From Euzebya pacifica (GTDB lineage Bacteria > Actinomycetota > Nitriliruptoria > Euzebyales > Euzebyaceae): DNA of 64,000 nt. Position 1 is the first letter of the stretch; each line of letters begins with the position of its first letter. The DNA lies in contig NZ_CP031165.1 in NCBI RefSeq assembly GCF_003344865.1, forward strand, positions 5,523,910 through 5,587,909. Direction: 5' to 3'. Made by a program: the position numbers and the translations under genes. Below the pieces are notes generated by a model that saw only the letters and a list, made by a program, of their open reading frames with translations, did not search any database and had not been told where the DNA came from. This document shows positions 53,284 to 61,930 of the stretch, in pieces.

Positions 53284-53526
53284 ATGGCACGTACTCAGCC
53301 CCAGCGGCAGCAGCGGCCCGCCAAGAAGAAGGAAGACTTCTTCAAGGCCAACAAGATCACCTACATCGACTACAAGGACGTCGAGATGCTGCAGCGCTTC
53401 GTGTCCGAGCGCGGCAAGCTCCGTTCCGCTCGCGTGACCGGTGTCAACCCGCAGCAGCAGCGACTCCTCGCAAAGGCGATCAAGAACGCCCGCGAGATGG
53501 CGCTGATGCCCTACACCAACCGCTAG
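53284..53526 (+). CDS. rpsR: 30S ribosomal protein S18
   Basis: The 80-residue protein contains [25 protein letters not shown]-type core (residues about 23-47) and [20 protein letters not shown], ending MPYTNR, which defines S18. It has no zinc-binding cysteines, so it is the zinc-independent C-minus type. The ATG follows an AAAGGACG site. rplI begins 15 bases behind. Confidence 0.96.
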   Translation: MARTQPQRQQRPAKKKEDFFKANKITYIDYKDVEMLQRFVSERGKLRSARVTGVNPQQQRLLAKAIKNAREMALMPYTNR

Positions 53527-53541
53527 GAGCGCTGGTCTGCG

Positions 53542-54126
53542 ATGAAGATCATCCTGAAGGCGTTCGTCGACAACCTCGGTGACGCCGGGGACATCGTCGA
53601 CGTGGCCAATGGCTACGCCAACAACTACCTGATCCCCCAGAACCTGGCGATGCGCGCCACCAAGGGCGCCGTCGCCGACGCCGAGGCCCTGCGCCGGTCC
53701 CGCCTGAAGCGCGAGGCCGTCGAGATCGCCGACGCCGAAGAGGTCAAGAAGGGCCTCGAGGGTCGCACGCTCGTCATCACCGCCACCGCGGGCGAGGACG
53801 GCACCCTGTACGGCTCCGTCGGCAAGCGTGACGTTGCCGAGGCCGTCGTGTCCACCACCGGTGTGCAGGTCGACCACAAGAAGATCGTCCTGGACCGTGC
53901 CCTCAAGGAGGTCGGCCAGCACGAGGTCGGCGTCAAGCTCCACCGTGAGGTCATCGCCACCGTCATCGTCGACATCGTCGCTGACGAGATCATCGAGTCC
54001 GGCGACCTCGAGTCCGCCCTCGAGGACGCCGACAACGACACCGAGACCCCCGAGGTTCCCGCAGTCGACGCCGACGCCGACGAGGCAGAGGTCGACGCGG
54101 CGGTTGCCGCCTCCGCCGACGCGTAG
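53542..54126 (+). CDS. rplI: 50S ribosomal protein L9
   Basis: The 194-residue protein has the L9 signature MKIILKAFVDNLGDAGDIVDVANGYANNYL and the C-terminal domain (LYGSVGKRDVAEAV, VGVKLHREVIATV). After residue 150 comes a 40-residue acidic tail of Asp/Glu/Ala not present in typical L9, which is about 150 residues. Cotranscribed with rpsR. A terminator hairpin lies 24 bases after the stop. Confidence 0.96.
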   Translation: MKIILKAFVDNLGDAGDIVDVANGYANNYLIPQNLAMRATKGAVADAEALRRSRLKREAVEIADAEEVKKGLEGRTLVITATAGEDGTLYGSVGKRDVAEAVVSTTGVQVDHKKIVLDRALKEVGQHEVGVKLHREVIATVIVDIVADEIIESGDLESALEDADNDTETPEVPAVDADADEAEVDAAVAASADA

Positions 54127-54149
54127 GCCAGCACCACTCGAACACCCGA

Positions 54150-54177
54150 CGACCCCGCGCCACACGGCGCGGGGTCG
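54150..54177 (+). terminator. Terminator hairpin after rplI
   Basis: CGACCCCGCGCC and GGCGCGGGGTCG pair perfectly over 12 bases around ACAC, followed by TTGCGTTG. It ends the rpsR-rplI transcript and faces the convergent sdaA gene. Confidence 0.8.
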
Positions 54178-54206
54178 TTGCGTTGCCCGGCGGGCGCGGC
54201 CGAGAT

Positions 54207-54291
54207 GTGCAGCTCGGCCGAGCGGCCAGCCAACCGGCACAGCTCGACTCGACGTTGGTGCAGCTCGGCCACCATGGCGGCCGAGCTGCAC
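54207..54291. repeat. Direct and inverted 13-base repeats between rplI and sdaA
   Basis: GTGCAGCTCGGCC occurs at 54207-54219 and 54258-54270, and its reverse complement at 54279-54291. The last two form a 13-pair hairpin with an eight-base loop. A degenerate further copy is near 54237. Function unknown. Confidence 0.7.
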
Positions 54292-54347
54292 AATTCGTTC
54301 GGGCGGCCGGGCCGCGGCCGGGCCGGGCCGCTACCCGGCGCCGGGGG

Positions 54348-55733
<1,386 letters not shown>

Positions 55734-55826
55734 GGCTCCATCGTCGCTGATGATTCGCCGGCCGCAGGCAGCTCCGGCGAAGAACCGGCAGCGGACGCGA
55801 AGATCTTGGACGATCCGCCGACGGGC

Positions 55827-55847
55827 TGTGGACAACCCGGTGGACAA
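55827..55847 (-). promoter_or_regulatory. Two tandem DnaA-box-like sequences upstream of dnaB
   Basis: Read on the minus strand, TTGTCCACA (55827-55835) and TTGTCCACC (55839-55847), 12 bases apart. They lie about 180 bases upstream of dnaB. Two boxes are too few for an origin. Confidence 0.45.
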
Positions 55848-56026
55848 CCCGGTCGCCTCGTGGATGGAGGGGGGCGCGAATGTGGAGAAGCGGCCCGTGC
55901 CTGTGGGCACAGCGAATATCCCGCCGCAGGTCGTCCTGATCGTCCTCGACCGATAGCGGATGTCACACCCCACAGGCATCCTCCCCCGGACGCCCCATCG
56001 CACCCGACGGTGTCTGGAGACCGCCC

Positions 56027-57478
56027 GTGGCAACCGTTCCCGATTACGACGCACCCTCCCCCGAAGGGGGTTATCAGCGCACGCCTCCCTACTCGTTGGA
56101 GGCCGAGATCAGCGTGCTCGGCAGCATGCTGCTGTCCGCCGACGCGATCGCCGAGGTGTCGGAATCGGTCAGCCCCGCGGACTTCTACCGCGGAGCCCAT
56201 CGCACGATGTTCGAGGCGATGTGCGACCTGTACGACAAGGGCGAACCGGTCGACACCGTGACCCTGGCCGACGAGCTCGAACGGCGCGGCAAGCTCGCCG
56301 ACGTCGGTGGGGCCATCGCCATCGCCGACATCTCCGCGCAGGTCCCCACCCCGGCCAACGCCGTGTACTACGCCCGGATCGTCACCGACCGGGCCCTCAA
56401 GCGCCGCCTGATCGAGGCCGGGTCGACGTTGACCAAGCTGGGCTTCGACCTCGAGAAGTCCGGTGCCGACGCCGTCGACGAGGCCGAGGCGCACGTCTTC
56501 GACCTGGCCAACAAGCAGCGCAAGGGCGAGTTCGTGCCGATGCGCGACCTGCTGTCGGAAGCCTTCGACCTGATCGAGAAGCTCCACGAGTCCGACTCGA
56601 CCATCACCGGGCTCGAGACCGGGTTCACCGACCTCGACCAGCTGACGTCCGGCCTGCAGCCCGGCCAGCTGATCATCCTCGCCGCCCGTCCCGCCATGGG
56701 GAAGTCGACGTTGGTCACCAACATGATCACCAACGTCGCCGCCGGACAGCGCAAGCCCGCCGCGATCTTCTCCCTCGAGATGGGCCAGATGGAGATCGTG
56801 CAGCGCATGCTGTCGGCCGAGGCCAAGCTCGACTCCGACCGGCTGCGCACCGGCAAGCTGCGCCACGACGACTGGCCCAAGCTGTCCAAGGCCATGGGCA
56901 AGCTGTCGGAGGCGCCACTGTTCATCGACGACACGCCCGGCATCACGATGATGGAGATCCGCTCCAAGTGCCGCCGCATCGCGCAGCGCCACGGCCTGTC
57001 GCTGATCGTCGTGGACTACCTGCAGCTGATGGAGTCCCACAAGAAGTCCGACGGCCGTGTGCAGGAGGTCGCGGAGTTCTCCCGTGGCCTCAAGGTGCTG
57101 GCCAAGGAGATCGGCTGCCCGGTCATCGCGCTGTCGCAGCTGTCGCGAAAGCCCGAGGAACGAACCGACCGCCGCCCGATGCTGTCGGACCTCCGTGAAT
57201 CAGGCGCGATCGAGCAGGACGCCGACATCGTCGGGTTCATCTACCGCGACGAGGTCTACAACCCCGACACCGAGGCCAAGGGCGAGGCCGAGCTGATCAT
57301 CGCCAAGCACCGTGCCGGTCGGCTGGCCACGGTCCGCCTGTCGTTCCTGGGCCACCACTCCCGCTTCGCCAACATCGCCCGCACGCCCGGTCCTCCGCCC
57401 GGCTCGGGTGGCGGCGGGGGCGGCTATGCCCCACCGCCCGCAGCGCCGGCCTACCCCTCGACCGGCGGGGCCATCTGA
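56027..57478 (+). CDS. dnaB: Replicative DNA helicase DnaB
   Basis: The 483-residue hexameric helicase begins ATVPDYDAPSPEGGYQR, with the N-terminal domain containing YSLEAEISVLGSMLLS and the linker helix. The RecA-like domain has Walker A ILAARPAMGKSTLV (near residue 220), IFSLEMGQMEIVQRM, IVVDYLQLM, and ALSQLSRKPEERTDRRP plus DLRESGAIEQDAD. It is a continuous frame with no intein. The Gly/Pro-rich C-terminal tail (after residue 455) is typical of actinobacteria. GTG start. It moves 5' to 3' on the lagging strand at the fork. Confidence 0.97.
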   Translation: MATVPDYDAPSPEGGYQRTPPYSLEAEISVLGSMLLSADAIAEVSESVSPADFYRGAHRTMFEAMCDLYDKGEPVDTVTLADELERRGKLADVGGAIAIADISAQVPTPANAVYYARIVTDRALKRRLIEAGSTLTKLGFDLEKSGADAVDEAEAHVFDLANKQRKGEFVPMRDLLSEAFDLIEKLHESDSTITGLETGFTDLDQLTSGLQPGQLIILAARPAMGKSTLVTNMITNVAAGQRKPAAIFSLEMGQMEIVQRMLSAEAKLDSDRLRTGKLRHDDWPKLSKAMGKLSEAPLFIDDTPGITMMEIRSKCRRIAQRHGLSLIVVDYLQLMESHKKSDGRVQEVAEFSRGLKVLAKEIGCPVIALSQLSRKPEERTDRRPMLSDLRESGAIEQDADIVGFIYRDEVYNPDTEAKGEAELIIAKHRAGRLATVRLSFLGHHSRFANIARTPGPPPGSGGGGGGYAPPPAAPAYPSTGGAI

Positions 57479-57495
57479 GCTGACGTCGAGCCCGG

Positions 57496-58191
57496 TCAGC
57501 GCCAGACGACGACCTCGTCCAGCGGCTTGCGCGCGATGTCGGGCACGACCGCGTCGGCGGCCGGATAGCCGACGGGCAGGACGAGGTAGGGCTGCTCGTG
57601 CTCGGGCCGCTGGAGGATCTCGCTGAGGAACCCCATGGGGCTCGGGGTGTGCGGCAGGGTGGCGAGCCCCACCTGGTGCAGTGCGGCGATCAGGAAGCCC
57701 GCCGCGATGCCGCAGGACTCGCTGGAGTAGTAGTTCTTCGAGCGGCTGCCGTCGGGCCCGACGGTCCAGCGGTGGCGGAACATCACAACCAGCCACGGGG
57801 CGTCGGTCAGGTGGGTCTTGACGTCGTCGGTGCCCAGCGGCGCGAGTGCCCGCAGCCACTCCTGTGGGGCCCGGTCGGTGTAGAAGGCCCGTTCCTCCTC
57901 CTCGGCCGCCTCCCGGATGCGGCTTCGTTCCTCGGGGTCGGCGACCACCACGAACGTCCACGGCTGGCGATGTGCCCCCGACGGAGCCGAGGAGGCGATC
58001 TCCAGCGCCGCCTCGACCAGCTCGCGGGGCACGGGGTCGGGGGAGAAGGACCGCACCGACCGTCGGGTGGCCATGATCGCCCGCAGGCGAGCCGCCGTGG
58101 CCAGCATGGTCGTCTCGTCGGACCGCTGGAAGTCGAGGGGGCGCATCACAGCGGGGGGCAGGGGAGCGGAGGTGGGCTCGATCGGCGTCAT
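57496..58191 (-). CDS. Iodotyrosine-deiodinase-like nitroreductase-fold flavoprotein
   Basis: A 231-residue FMN enzyme. MATRRSVRSFSPDPVP and SSAPSGAHRQPWTFVVVADP are the FMN-binding segments of the family. The substrate triad of vertebrate and bacterial iodotyrosine deiodinases is conserved with exact spacing: Glu100, Tyr104 and Lys125 (Glu at minus 4 and Lys at plus 21 from the Tyr). EEEERAFYTDR and LGTDDVKTHL contain them. Such enzymes remove iodide or bromide from halotyrosines using reduced FMN, which would suit a marine organism. The ATG at 58191 lies six bases after a TAGGCT box, a leaderless pattern. Confidence 0.87.
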   Translation of the reverse strand: MTPIEPTSAPLPPAVMRPLDFQRSDETTMLATAARLRAIMATRRSVRSFSPDPVPRELVEAALEIASSAPSGAHRQPWTFVVVADPEERSRIREAAEEEERAFYTDRAPQEWLRALAPLGTDDVKTHLTDAPWLVVMFRHRWTVGPDGSRSKNYYSSESCGIAAGFLIAALHQVGLATLPHTPSPMGFLSEILQRPEHEQPYLVLPVGYPAADAVVPDIARKPLDEVVVWR

Positions 58192-58197
58192 CGGCCG

Positions 58198-58203
58198 AGC
58201 CTA
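58198..58203 (-). promoter_or_regulatory. -10-like box, leaderless promoter of the deiodinase-like gene
   Basis: TAGGCT on the minus strand, six bases before the ATG at 58191. Confidence 0.5.
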
Positions 58204-58292
58204 CGACCGTGATCGGTGACAGAACCCTTTCGTGGAAACCCGGGCGCGATCGCTGGCGTCGGACCGGGCACGTCACCACCACGGAGGACCCA

Positions 58293-59387
58293 ATGGACCA
58301 CACCCCCACCCAGCTGCCCCACCACCGCCGGGCCACGACTCGACGCCGACGGTGGACCGTCCGACGGTCGGCCGCCATCGCCGTGCTCCTGCTCCTCCTC
58401 GCCGGCGCCTGCTCCTCCGACGAATCGGGCGACGACAGCGCGGTGGAGTCGGTGGCCGAAGGCCGCGAGGACTCCGTCGAGTCCGCTGACGCCGACTTCG
58501 GGTTCGGCGACGAGGCGGAGGTTGCGGAGGAGGGGGCCGCTGCCCCCGCCGAACCGGGCGCCACCACCGACGTCGCCGACAGCTCCACCGACGACGCGCC
58601 GACCGGCCCCGTGAGCGTCCCCGACACCGCCACGACCGGTGAACGGATCATCAAGGAGGGCACGGTGACCCTCGAGGTCGAACCCGGCTTCTTCGACACC
58701 GCCTTCGGCCAGGTCATCGCCCGGGCCCAGGCGCTCGGTGGCCACGTCTCCGGGTCCTCCTCCTCCACCGACACCGAGGGGCTGGTCCAGGGACAGGTGA
58801 CCGTCCGCGTCCCCGTCCGCAGCTTCGAGGACCTGCTGACCGCCGTGGGCGAGGCAGGCGACATCGTGGACCGCAACGTGACCAGCCAGGACGTCAGCGA
58901 GGAGTTCACCGACCTGGAGTCCCGCCGGCGCAACCTTCGTGCCCAGGAGGGCTTCTACCTCGGCCTGCTGGCCGACGCGACGAACGTCTCGGATGCCATC
59001 GCCATCCAGCAGCAGCTGGAGGACATCCAGCGACGCATCGAGGAGATCACCGGCCGGCTGAACCTGCTGGCCGACCGCTCGTCGTTCTCCACCCTGACGG
59101 TACGCATCCACGAGCGGGGCGCCGACGCGGTCGAGGAGGTCGTCGAGGACGGACCCCAGCTGGGCACCTACGTCGAGACGGCGCGCAACACCCTGATCGA
59201 CGTGATCGGCGGGCTCCTCGTGATCGCCACGGTCCTGCTGCCCTTCCTCCTCCTCGGGCTGGGTGTCTGGGCGATCGTCCGCACCGTGCGTCGTCGGCGG
59301 CCGCCGGTCACCGCACAGCCCTACGTCCACCCGGTGGCGCCGCCGGCCGCACCGGAGGAGGAGCGGGTGCCCGAACCGCAGGGCTGA
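58293..59387 (+). CDS. DUF4349 lipoprotein
   Basis: A 364-residue exported lipoprotein: basic N-terminus, hydrophobic stretch, lipobox LAGAC with Cys40, then an acidic disordered segment to about residue 110. The DUF4349 domain runs from GERIIKEGTVTLEVEPGFFD through a coiled-coil-like part (AIQQQLEDIQRRIEEITGRLNLL) to STLTVRIHE. A membrane helix (LLVIATVLLPFLLLGLGVWA, about residues 303-322) near the C-terminus anchors the far end with a basic and Pro-rich tail. Role unknown; members have been linked to envelope and cell-surface functions. Strong GGAGG site before the ATG. Confidence 0.88.
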   Translation: MDHTPTQLPHHRRATTRRRRWTVRRSAAIAVLLLLLAGACSSDESGDDSAVESVAEGREDSVESADADFGFGDEAEVAEEGAAAPAEPGATTDVADSSTDDAPTGPVSVPDTATTGERIIKEGTVTLEVEPGFFDTAFGQVIARAQALGGHVSGSSSSTDTEGLVQGQVTVRVPVRSFEDLLTAVGEAGDIVDRNVTSQDVSEEFTDLESRRRNLRAQEGFYLGLLADATNVSDAIAIQQQLEDIQRRIEEITGRLNLLADRSSFSTLTVRIHERGADAVEEVVEDGPQLGTYVETARNTLIDVIGGLLVIATVLLPFLLLGLGVWAIVRTVRRRRPPVTAQPYVHPVAPPAAPEEERVPEPQG

Positions 59388-59459
59388 CGCGGAGCCCCTC
59401 GACGGTGGCGGCCTACAGTGGCCGCCACCGTCGTCGTGACCCAGAAGGACTGACTCGCC

Positions 59460-59717
59460 GTGATGACCCCCGAGACGTGGATGGACCTCGTCAACTGGAT
59501 GTTGCTCGCCCTCGGGGCGGCGATGGCCGGCGGCACCGGGGTGGCCCTGTTTCGCTTCCGGCGGACCGGGCTGTTCCCGGGACAGCCCATCGACGACGAC
59601 GGCAACCCCATCGGCACACCGTCGATCACCTCGGCCTGGGTCAAGGTCGCGATCGGCGGGATCCTCGTCCTGTGGGGACTGGCCGGCCTGGCGTCCGGCG
59701 AGATCTTCGGATTCTGA
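59460..59717 (+). CDS. Small membrane protein of unknown function
   Basis: An 85-residue protein with two membrane helices: LVNWMLLALGAAMAGGTGVALF and VKVAIGGILVLWGLAGLASG. Between them lies a polar loop with FRRTGLFPGQPIDDDGNPIG. GTG at 59460 is used; ATG at 59463 is equally likely and differs by one residue. AAGGA lies about 11 bases upstream, and a TACAGT box lies at 59415-59420. No recognisable family. Confidence 0.75.
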   Translation: MMTPETWMDLVNWMLLALGAAMAGGTGVALFRFRRTGLFPGQPIDDDGNPIGTPSITSAWVKVAIGGILVLWGLAGLASGEIFGF

Positions 59718-59887
59718 CGACCTCGAGGCAAGGACCCGCGGCGATTCGGTAGCGGGTGTCTCAACGTCCGTTGGTACACCTGTTCCGCCCTGGACTGTCA
59801 CCTCGGACGTCTTGCGGCCCCGCCCCGCCTCACGCACACTGCATGGCAAGAGTTGACTAGTTCTCCACACGATCAGTCCAAAATTTC

Positions 59888-59913
59888 GTAACGGAGGCAG
59901 GTGTCGGTCGTTG
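59888..59913 (+). promoter_or_regulatory. Possible ECF-type promoter before the small peptide gene
   Basis: GTAAC, 16 bases, then CGTTG, matching the AAC...CGT pattern of many ECF sigma promoters. It lies 50 bases before the peptide start, in a locally AT-rich stretch (59845-59895). Self-activation by the sigma factor at 60150 is inference. Confidence 0.4.
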
Positions 59914-59962
59914 TACCGGCAAGAACCTGACGTCAACCTTCCTCGTACCCAGGAGTCACGCC

Positions 59963-60142
59963 ATGCGTCGCAAGTTCGTAGCGCTGTCCATCGTTGCCCT
60001 CTCCGCCCTTGCCGCCGTCTCGCCTGCAGGCGCCGAGAGCCCGGTGGACCTGGACTCCGACGACAACGGCCCCTACATCTGCTTGAAGTCCCGCCCGTTG
60101 TGGGGCGAGGACCGCGTCTGCATCCGCACCTGGGACGCTTGA
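59963..60142 (+). CDS. Small secreted cysteine-containing peptide
   Basis: A 59-residue frame with AGGAG eight bases before the ATG. MRRKFVALSIVALSALAAVS is a clean signal peptide, with cleavage after SPAGA likely. The mature part, about 34 residues (ESPVDLDSDDNGPYICLKS then RPLWGEDRVCIRTWDA), has two cysteines 13 apart that could form a disulfide. It ends seven bases before the ECF sigma factor start and so is probably the first gene of a two-gene unit. No family is recognised. The regular Shine-Dalgarno spacing, signal peptide and close coupling argue that it is a real gene. Confidence 0.72.
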   Translation: MRRKFVALSIVALSALAAVSPAGAESPVDLDSDDNGPYICLKSRPLWGEDRVCIRTWDA

Positions 60143-60149
60143 TACCTCG

Positions 60150-61220
60150 GTGACCGCCCTTCTCCCGCCGCAGCGGGGCTCCACCTTCGCCGAGGCGCTC
60201 CTGGGTGATCAGGACGCGCTCGACGAGCTGCTCCGACGGCACCGCGCGTCCGTCGAGGCGGTGTGCTTCCGGCGCCTGCGCTCGCGCACCGACGCCGAGG
60301 ACGCGGTGCAGGAGACCATGGTGCGGGGGATGCGGTCACTGCAGCACGTCGATGACCCGGCACGGCTGAAGAGCTACCTGTGCCGCATCGCCGAACGCGT
60401 CTGCCTCGACATGCTTCGGGCCGGCGCCAAGGCGATGCCCTACGTGGTGGAGGACGTGCTCGACAGCTCCGACGGCACCGACGAGCCCGAGACGGTGGCG
60501 CTCGAGCGCGAGCGGGCCCGGCTGGTCCACGAGACCCTTCGTGCCCTCAGCGAACGGCAGGCCACGGCCCTGTGGATGCGCGACGCCCTCGGCGAACCGG
60601 TCCCGGTCGTCGCCGAACGGCTCGGTGTCACCGAAGGATCCGCGCGGGTCCTGCTGACGCGCGCCAGGGCCAAGATGCGCGATGGCTGGGCCAAGGTGGC
60701 CGCGTTGCTCCCCGGCGCCGGCATCAAGTTCCCGGTGTTCGCCGCGAAGGCCGCCCACGTCGGCCCGCTGGCCATCCCGGCCGCCGTTCCGGCGCTGGTG
60801 CTGGTCGCGGTCGTGGCCGCCATCACCCCGGCGGCCTTCGACGCCCTGCAGGACGGGGACGACCAGTCGATCCGCATGTCCTCCGGCAGCGTCGCCACCA
60901 AGGGCGACGCCACCCGGCCCTCGGCGCCCATGGAGTTCGGGTCGACCCCGACCCCGACCACGGACGTCCTGGTGACCAGCACGCCACCCAGCACGTCCTC
61001 CGTTGGGGGATCCACGGCGCCGTCGCCGTCGTCGGGGCAGGCGCGACCGGCGGTCGATGTCGGCGTCGCGTCGGTCGGACGCGAACCCGACACCGGAGAG
61101 GACGACCCGGTCACCGTCGGCGACGCCGATCTGCTGGAGGTCGGGGCCGGACTCGGTGAACAGGTCGAGGCGTTCGTCCAGGAGACGGGCCTCCCGGATC
61201 TGCTCGGCGGCGGCCGCTGA
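60150..61220 (+). CDS. ECF sigma factor with C-terminal transmembrane and extracytoplasmic tail
   Basis: A 356-residue protein. Region 2 is ALDELLRRHRASVEAVCFRR to RIAERVCLDML (about 22-89), including DAEDAVQETMVRGM; region 4 is ALSERQATALWMRDALGE to VTEGSARVLLTRARAKM (about 132-176). A membrane helix at about 206-230 (LAIPAAVPALVLVAVVAAIT) is followed by 126 residues rich in Ser, Thr, Pro and acidic residues outside the membrane, ending EAFVQETGLPDLLGGGR. No separate anti-sigma factor gene is present, so the tail may be the regulator. GTG start at 60150, seven bases after the peptide gene. Confidence 0.9.
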   Translation: MTALLPPQRGSTFAEALLGDQDALDELLRRHRASVEAVCFRRLRSRTDAEDAVQETMVRGMRSLQHVDDPARLKSYLCRIAERVCLDMLRAGAKAMPYVVEDVLDSSDGTDEPETVALERERARLVHETLRALSERQATALWMRDALGEPVPVVAERLGVTEGSARVLLTRARAKMRDGWAKVAALLPGAGIKFPVFAAKAAHVGPLAIPAAVPALVLVAVVAAITPAAFDALQDGDDQSIRMSSGSVATKGDATRPSAPMEFGSTPTPTTDVLVTSTPPSTSSVGGSTAPSPSSGQARPAVDVGVASVGREPDTGEDDPVTVGDADLLEVGAGLGEQVEAFVQETGLPDLLGGGR

Positions 61221-61256
61221 CCCCCCTCCGCACCTCGGGGAAGTTTTTCGTGCCGG

Positions 61257-61268
61257 GGTGTTAACACC
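61257..61268. promoter_or_regulatory. Perfect palindrome upstream of the second sigma factor gene
   Basis: GGTGTTAACACC is a perfect 12-base palindrome, 37 bases behind the ECF gene and about 70 before the sigma gene at 61339. An operator is the simplest reading. Confidence 0.45.
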
Positions 61269-61338
61269 GTGACGTCTCGTCCGTCTACCCACCAGCAGCG
61301 CACCGTGCGTTGTGGATGGACTCGGACGGACCGGCACA

Positions 61339-61923
61339 GTGACCACGAGCACCCACACGTCCCACGACGACCTTGCCGTGGCGGCCCGGGCTGGCGACGA
61401 CCACGCGTTCAGGCTGCTGGTGGAGCGCTTCCGTCCGATGGTGCGGGCCATGGCCCGGGAGCGGTTCATCCCCGGTGGCGACCACGACGACCTGGTGCAG
61501 GAGGGCATGGTCGGCCTGTGGCACGCCATCCGTGACTTCAACCCCGCCGCCGGCCCGTTCGGCCCCTTCGCCCGCCTGTGCGTCGACCGGCAGATGTGGG
61601 CGGCGGTGACCAAGGCGAACCGCTATCGCCATCGGGTCCTGCACGATGCGTCGGTCTACGAGGACTGGATGGACATCGCGGTCTCCGAGGAGGACCCGGC
61701 GGTCATCAACGACTCGCTGGAGTCCGTGGAGATGCTGCAGCGCCACATCCGCGCCACCCTCAGCGACCTGGAGACCCAGGTCCTGCAGATGTACGCAGCC
61801 GGCGCGTCCTACGACGACATCGCCGACCGGCTCGCGATGCACCGCAAGCGCATCGACAACGCGCTGCAGCGTGCCCGCCGCAAGATCGCGGAGTACCGCG
61901 AACGCGACCTCGTCGCCGTCTGA
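61339..61923 (+). CDS. Sigma-70 family factor (SigH/ECF-like)
   Basis: A 194-residue sigma factor. Region 2 is DHAFRLLVERFRPMVRAMARERF to DHDDLVQEGMVGLWHAIRDFNPAAG, ending near QMWAAVTKANRYRHR; region 4 is LSDLETQVLQMYAAGASYDDIADRLAMHRKRIDNALQRARRKI. The QEG.VGL.HAIR.F segment resembles Bacillus SigH rather than typical ECF factors. No anti-sigma gene is adjacent. Start uncertain: GTG at 61339 opens at a plausible N-terminus, and ATG at 61312 is the alternative. A palindrome is upstream. Confidence 0.88.
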   Translation: MTTSTHTSHDDLAVAARAGDDHAFRLLVERFRPMVRAMARERFIPGGDHDDLVQEGMVGLWHAIRDFNPAAGPFGPFARLCVDRQMWAAVTKANRYRHRVLHDASVYEDWMDIAVSEEDPAVINDSLESVEMLQRHIRATLSDLETQVLQMYAAGASYDDIADRLAMHRKRIDNALQRARRKIAEYRERDLVAV

Positions 61924-61930
61924 CCCGCGG

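Noticed and set aside
55734-55830. Glycine riboswitch in front of sdaA
   Set aside because: No recognisable aptamer core was seen on the minus strand.
55827-55847. oriC
   Set aside because: Only two DnaA-box-like sites, no AT-rich unwinding region and no dnaA or dnaN gene adjacent.
56027-57478. Intein in dnaB
   Set aside because: Length is normal and the Walker and DNA-binding motifs are uninterrupted.
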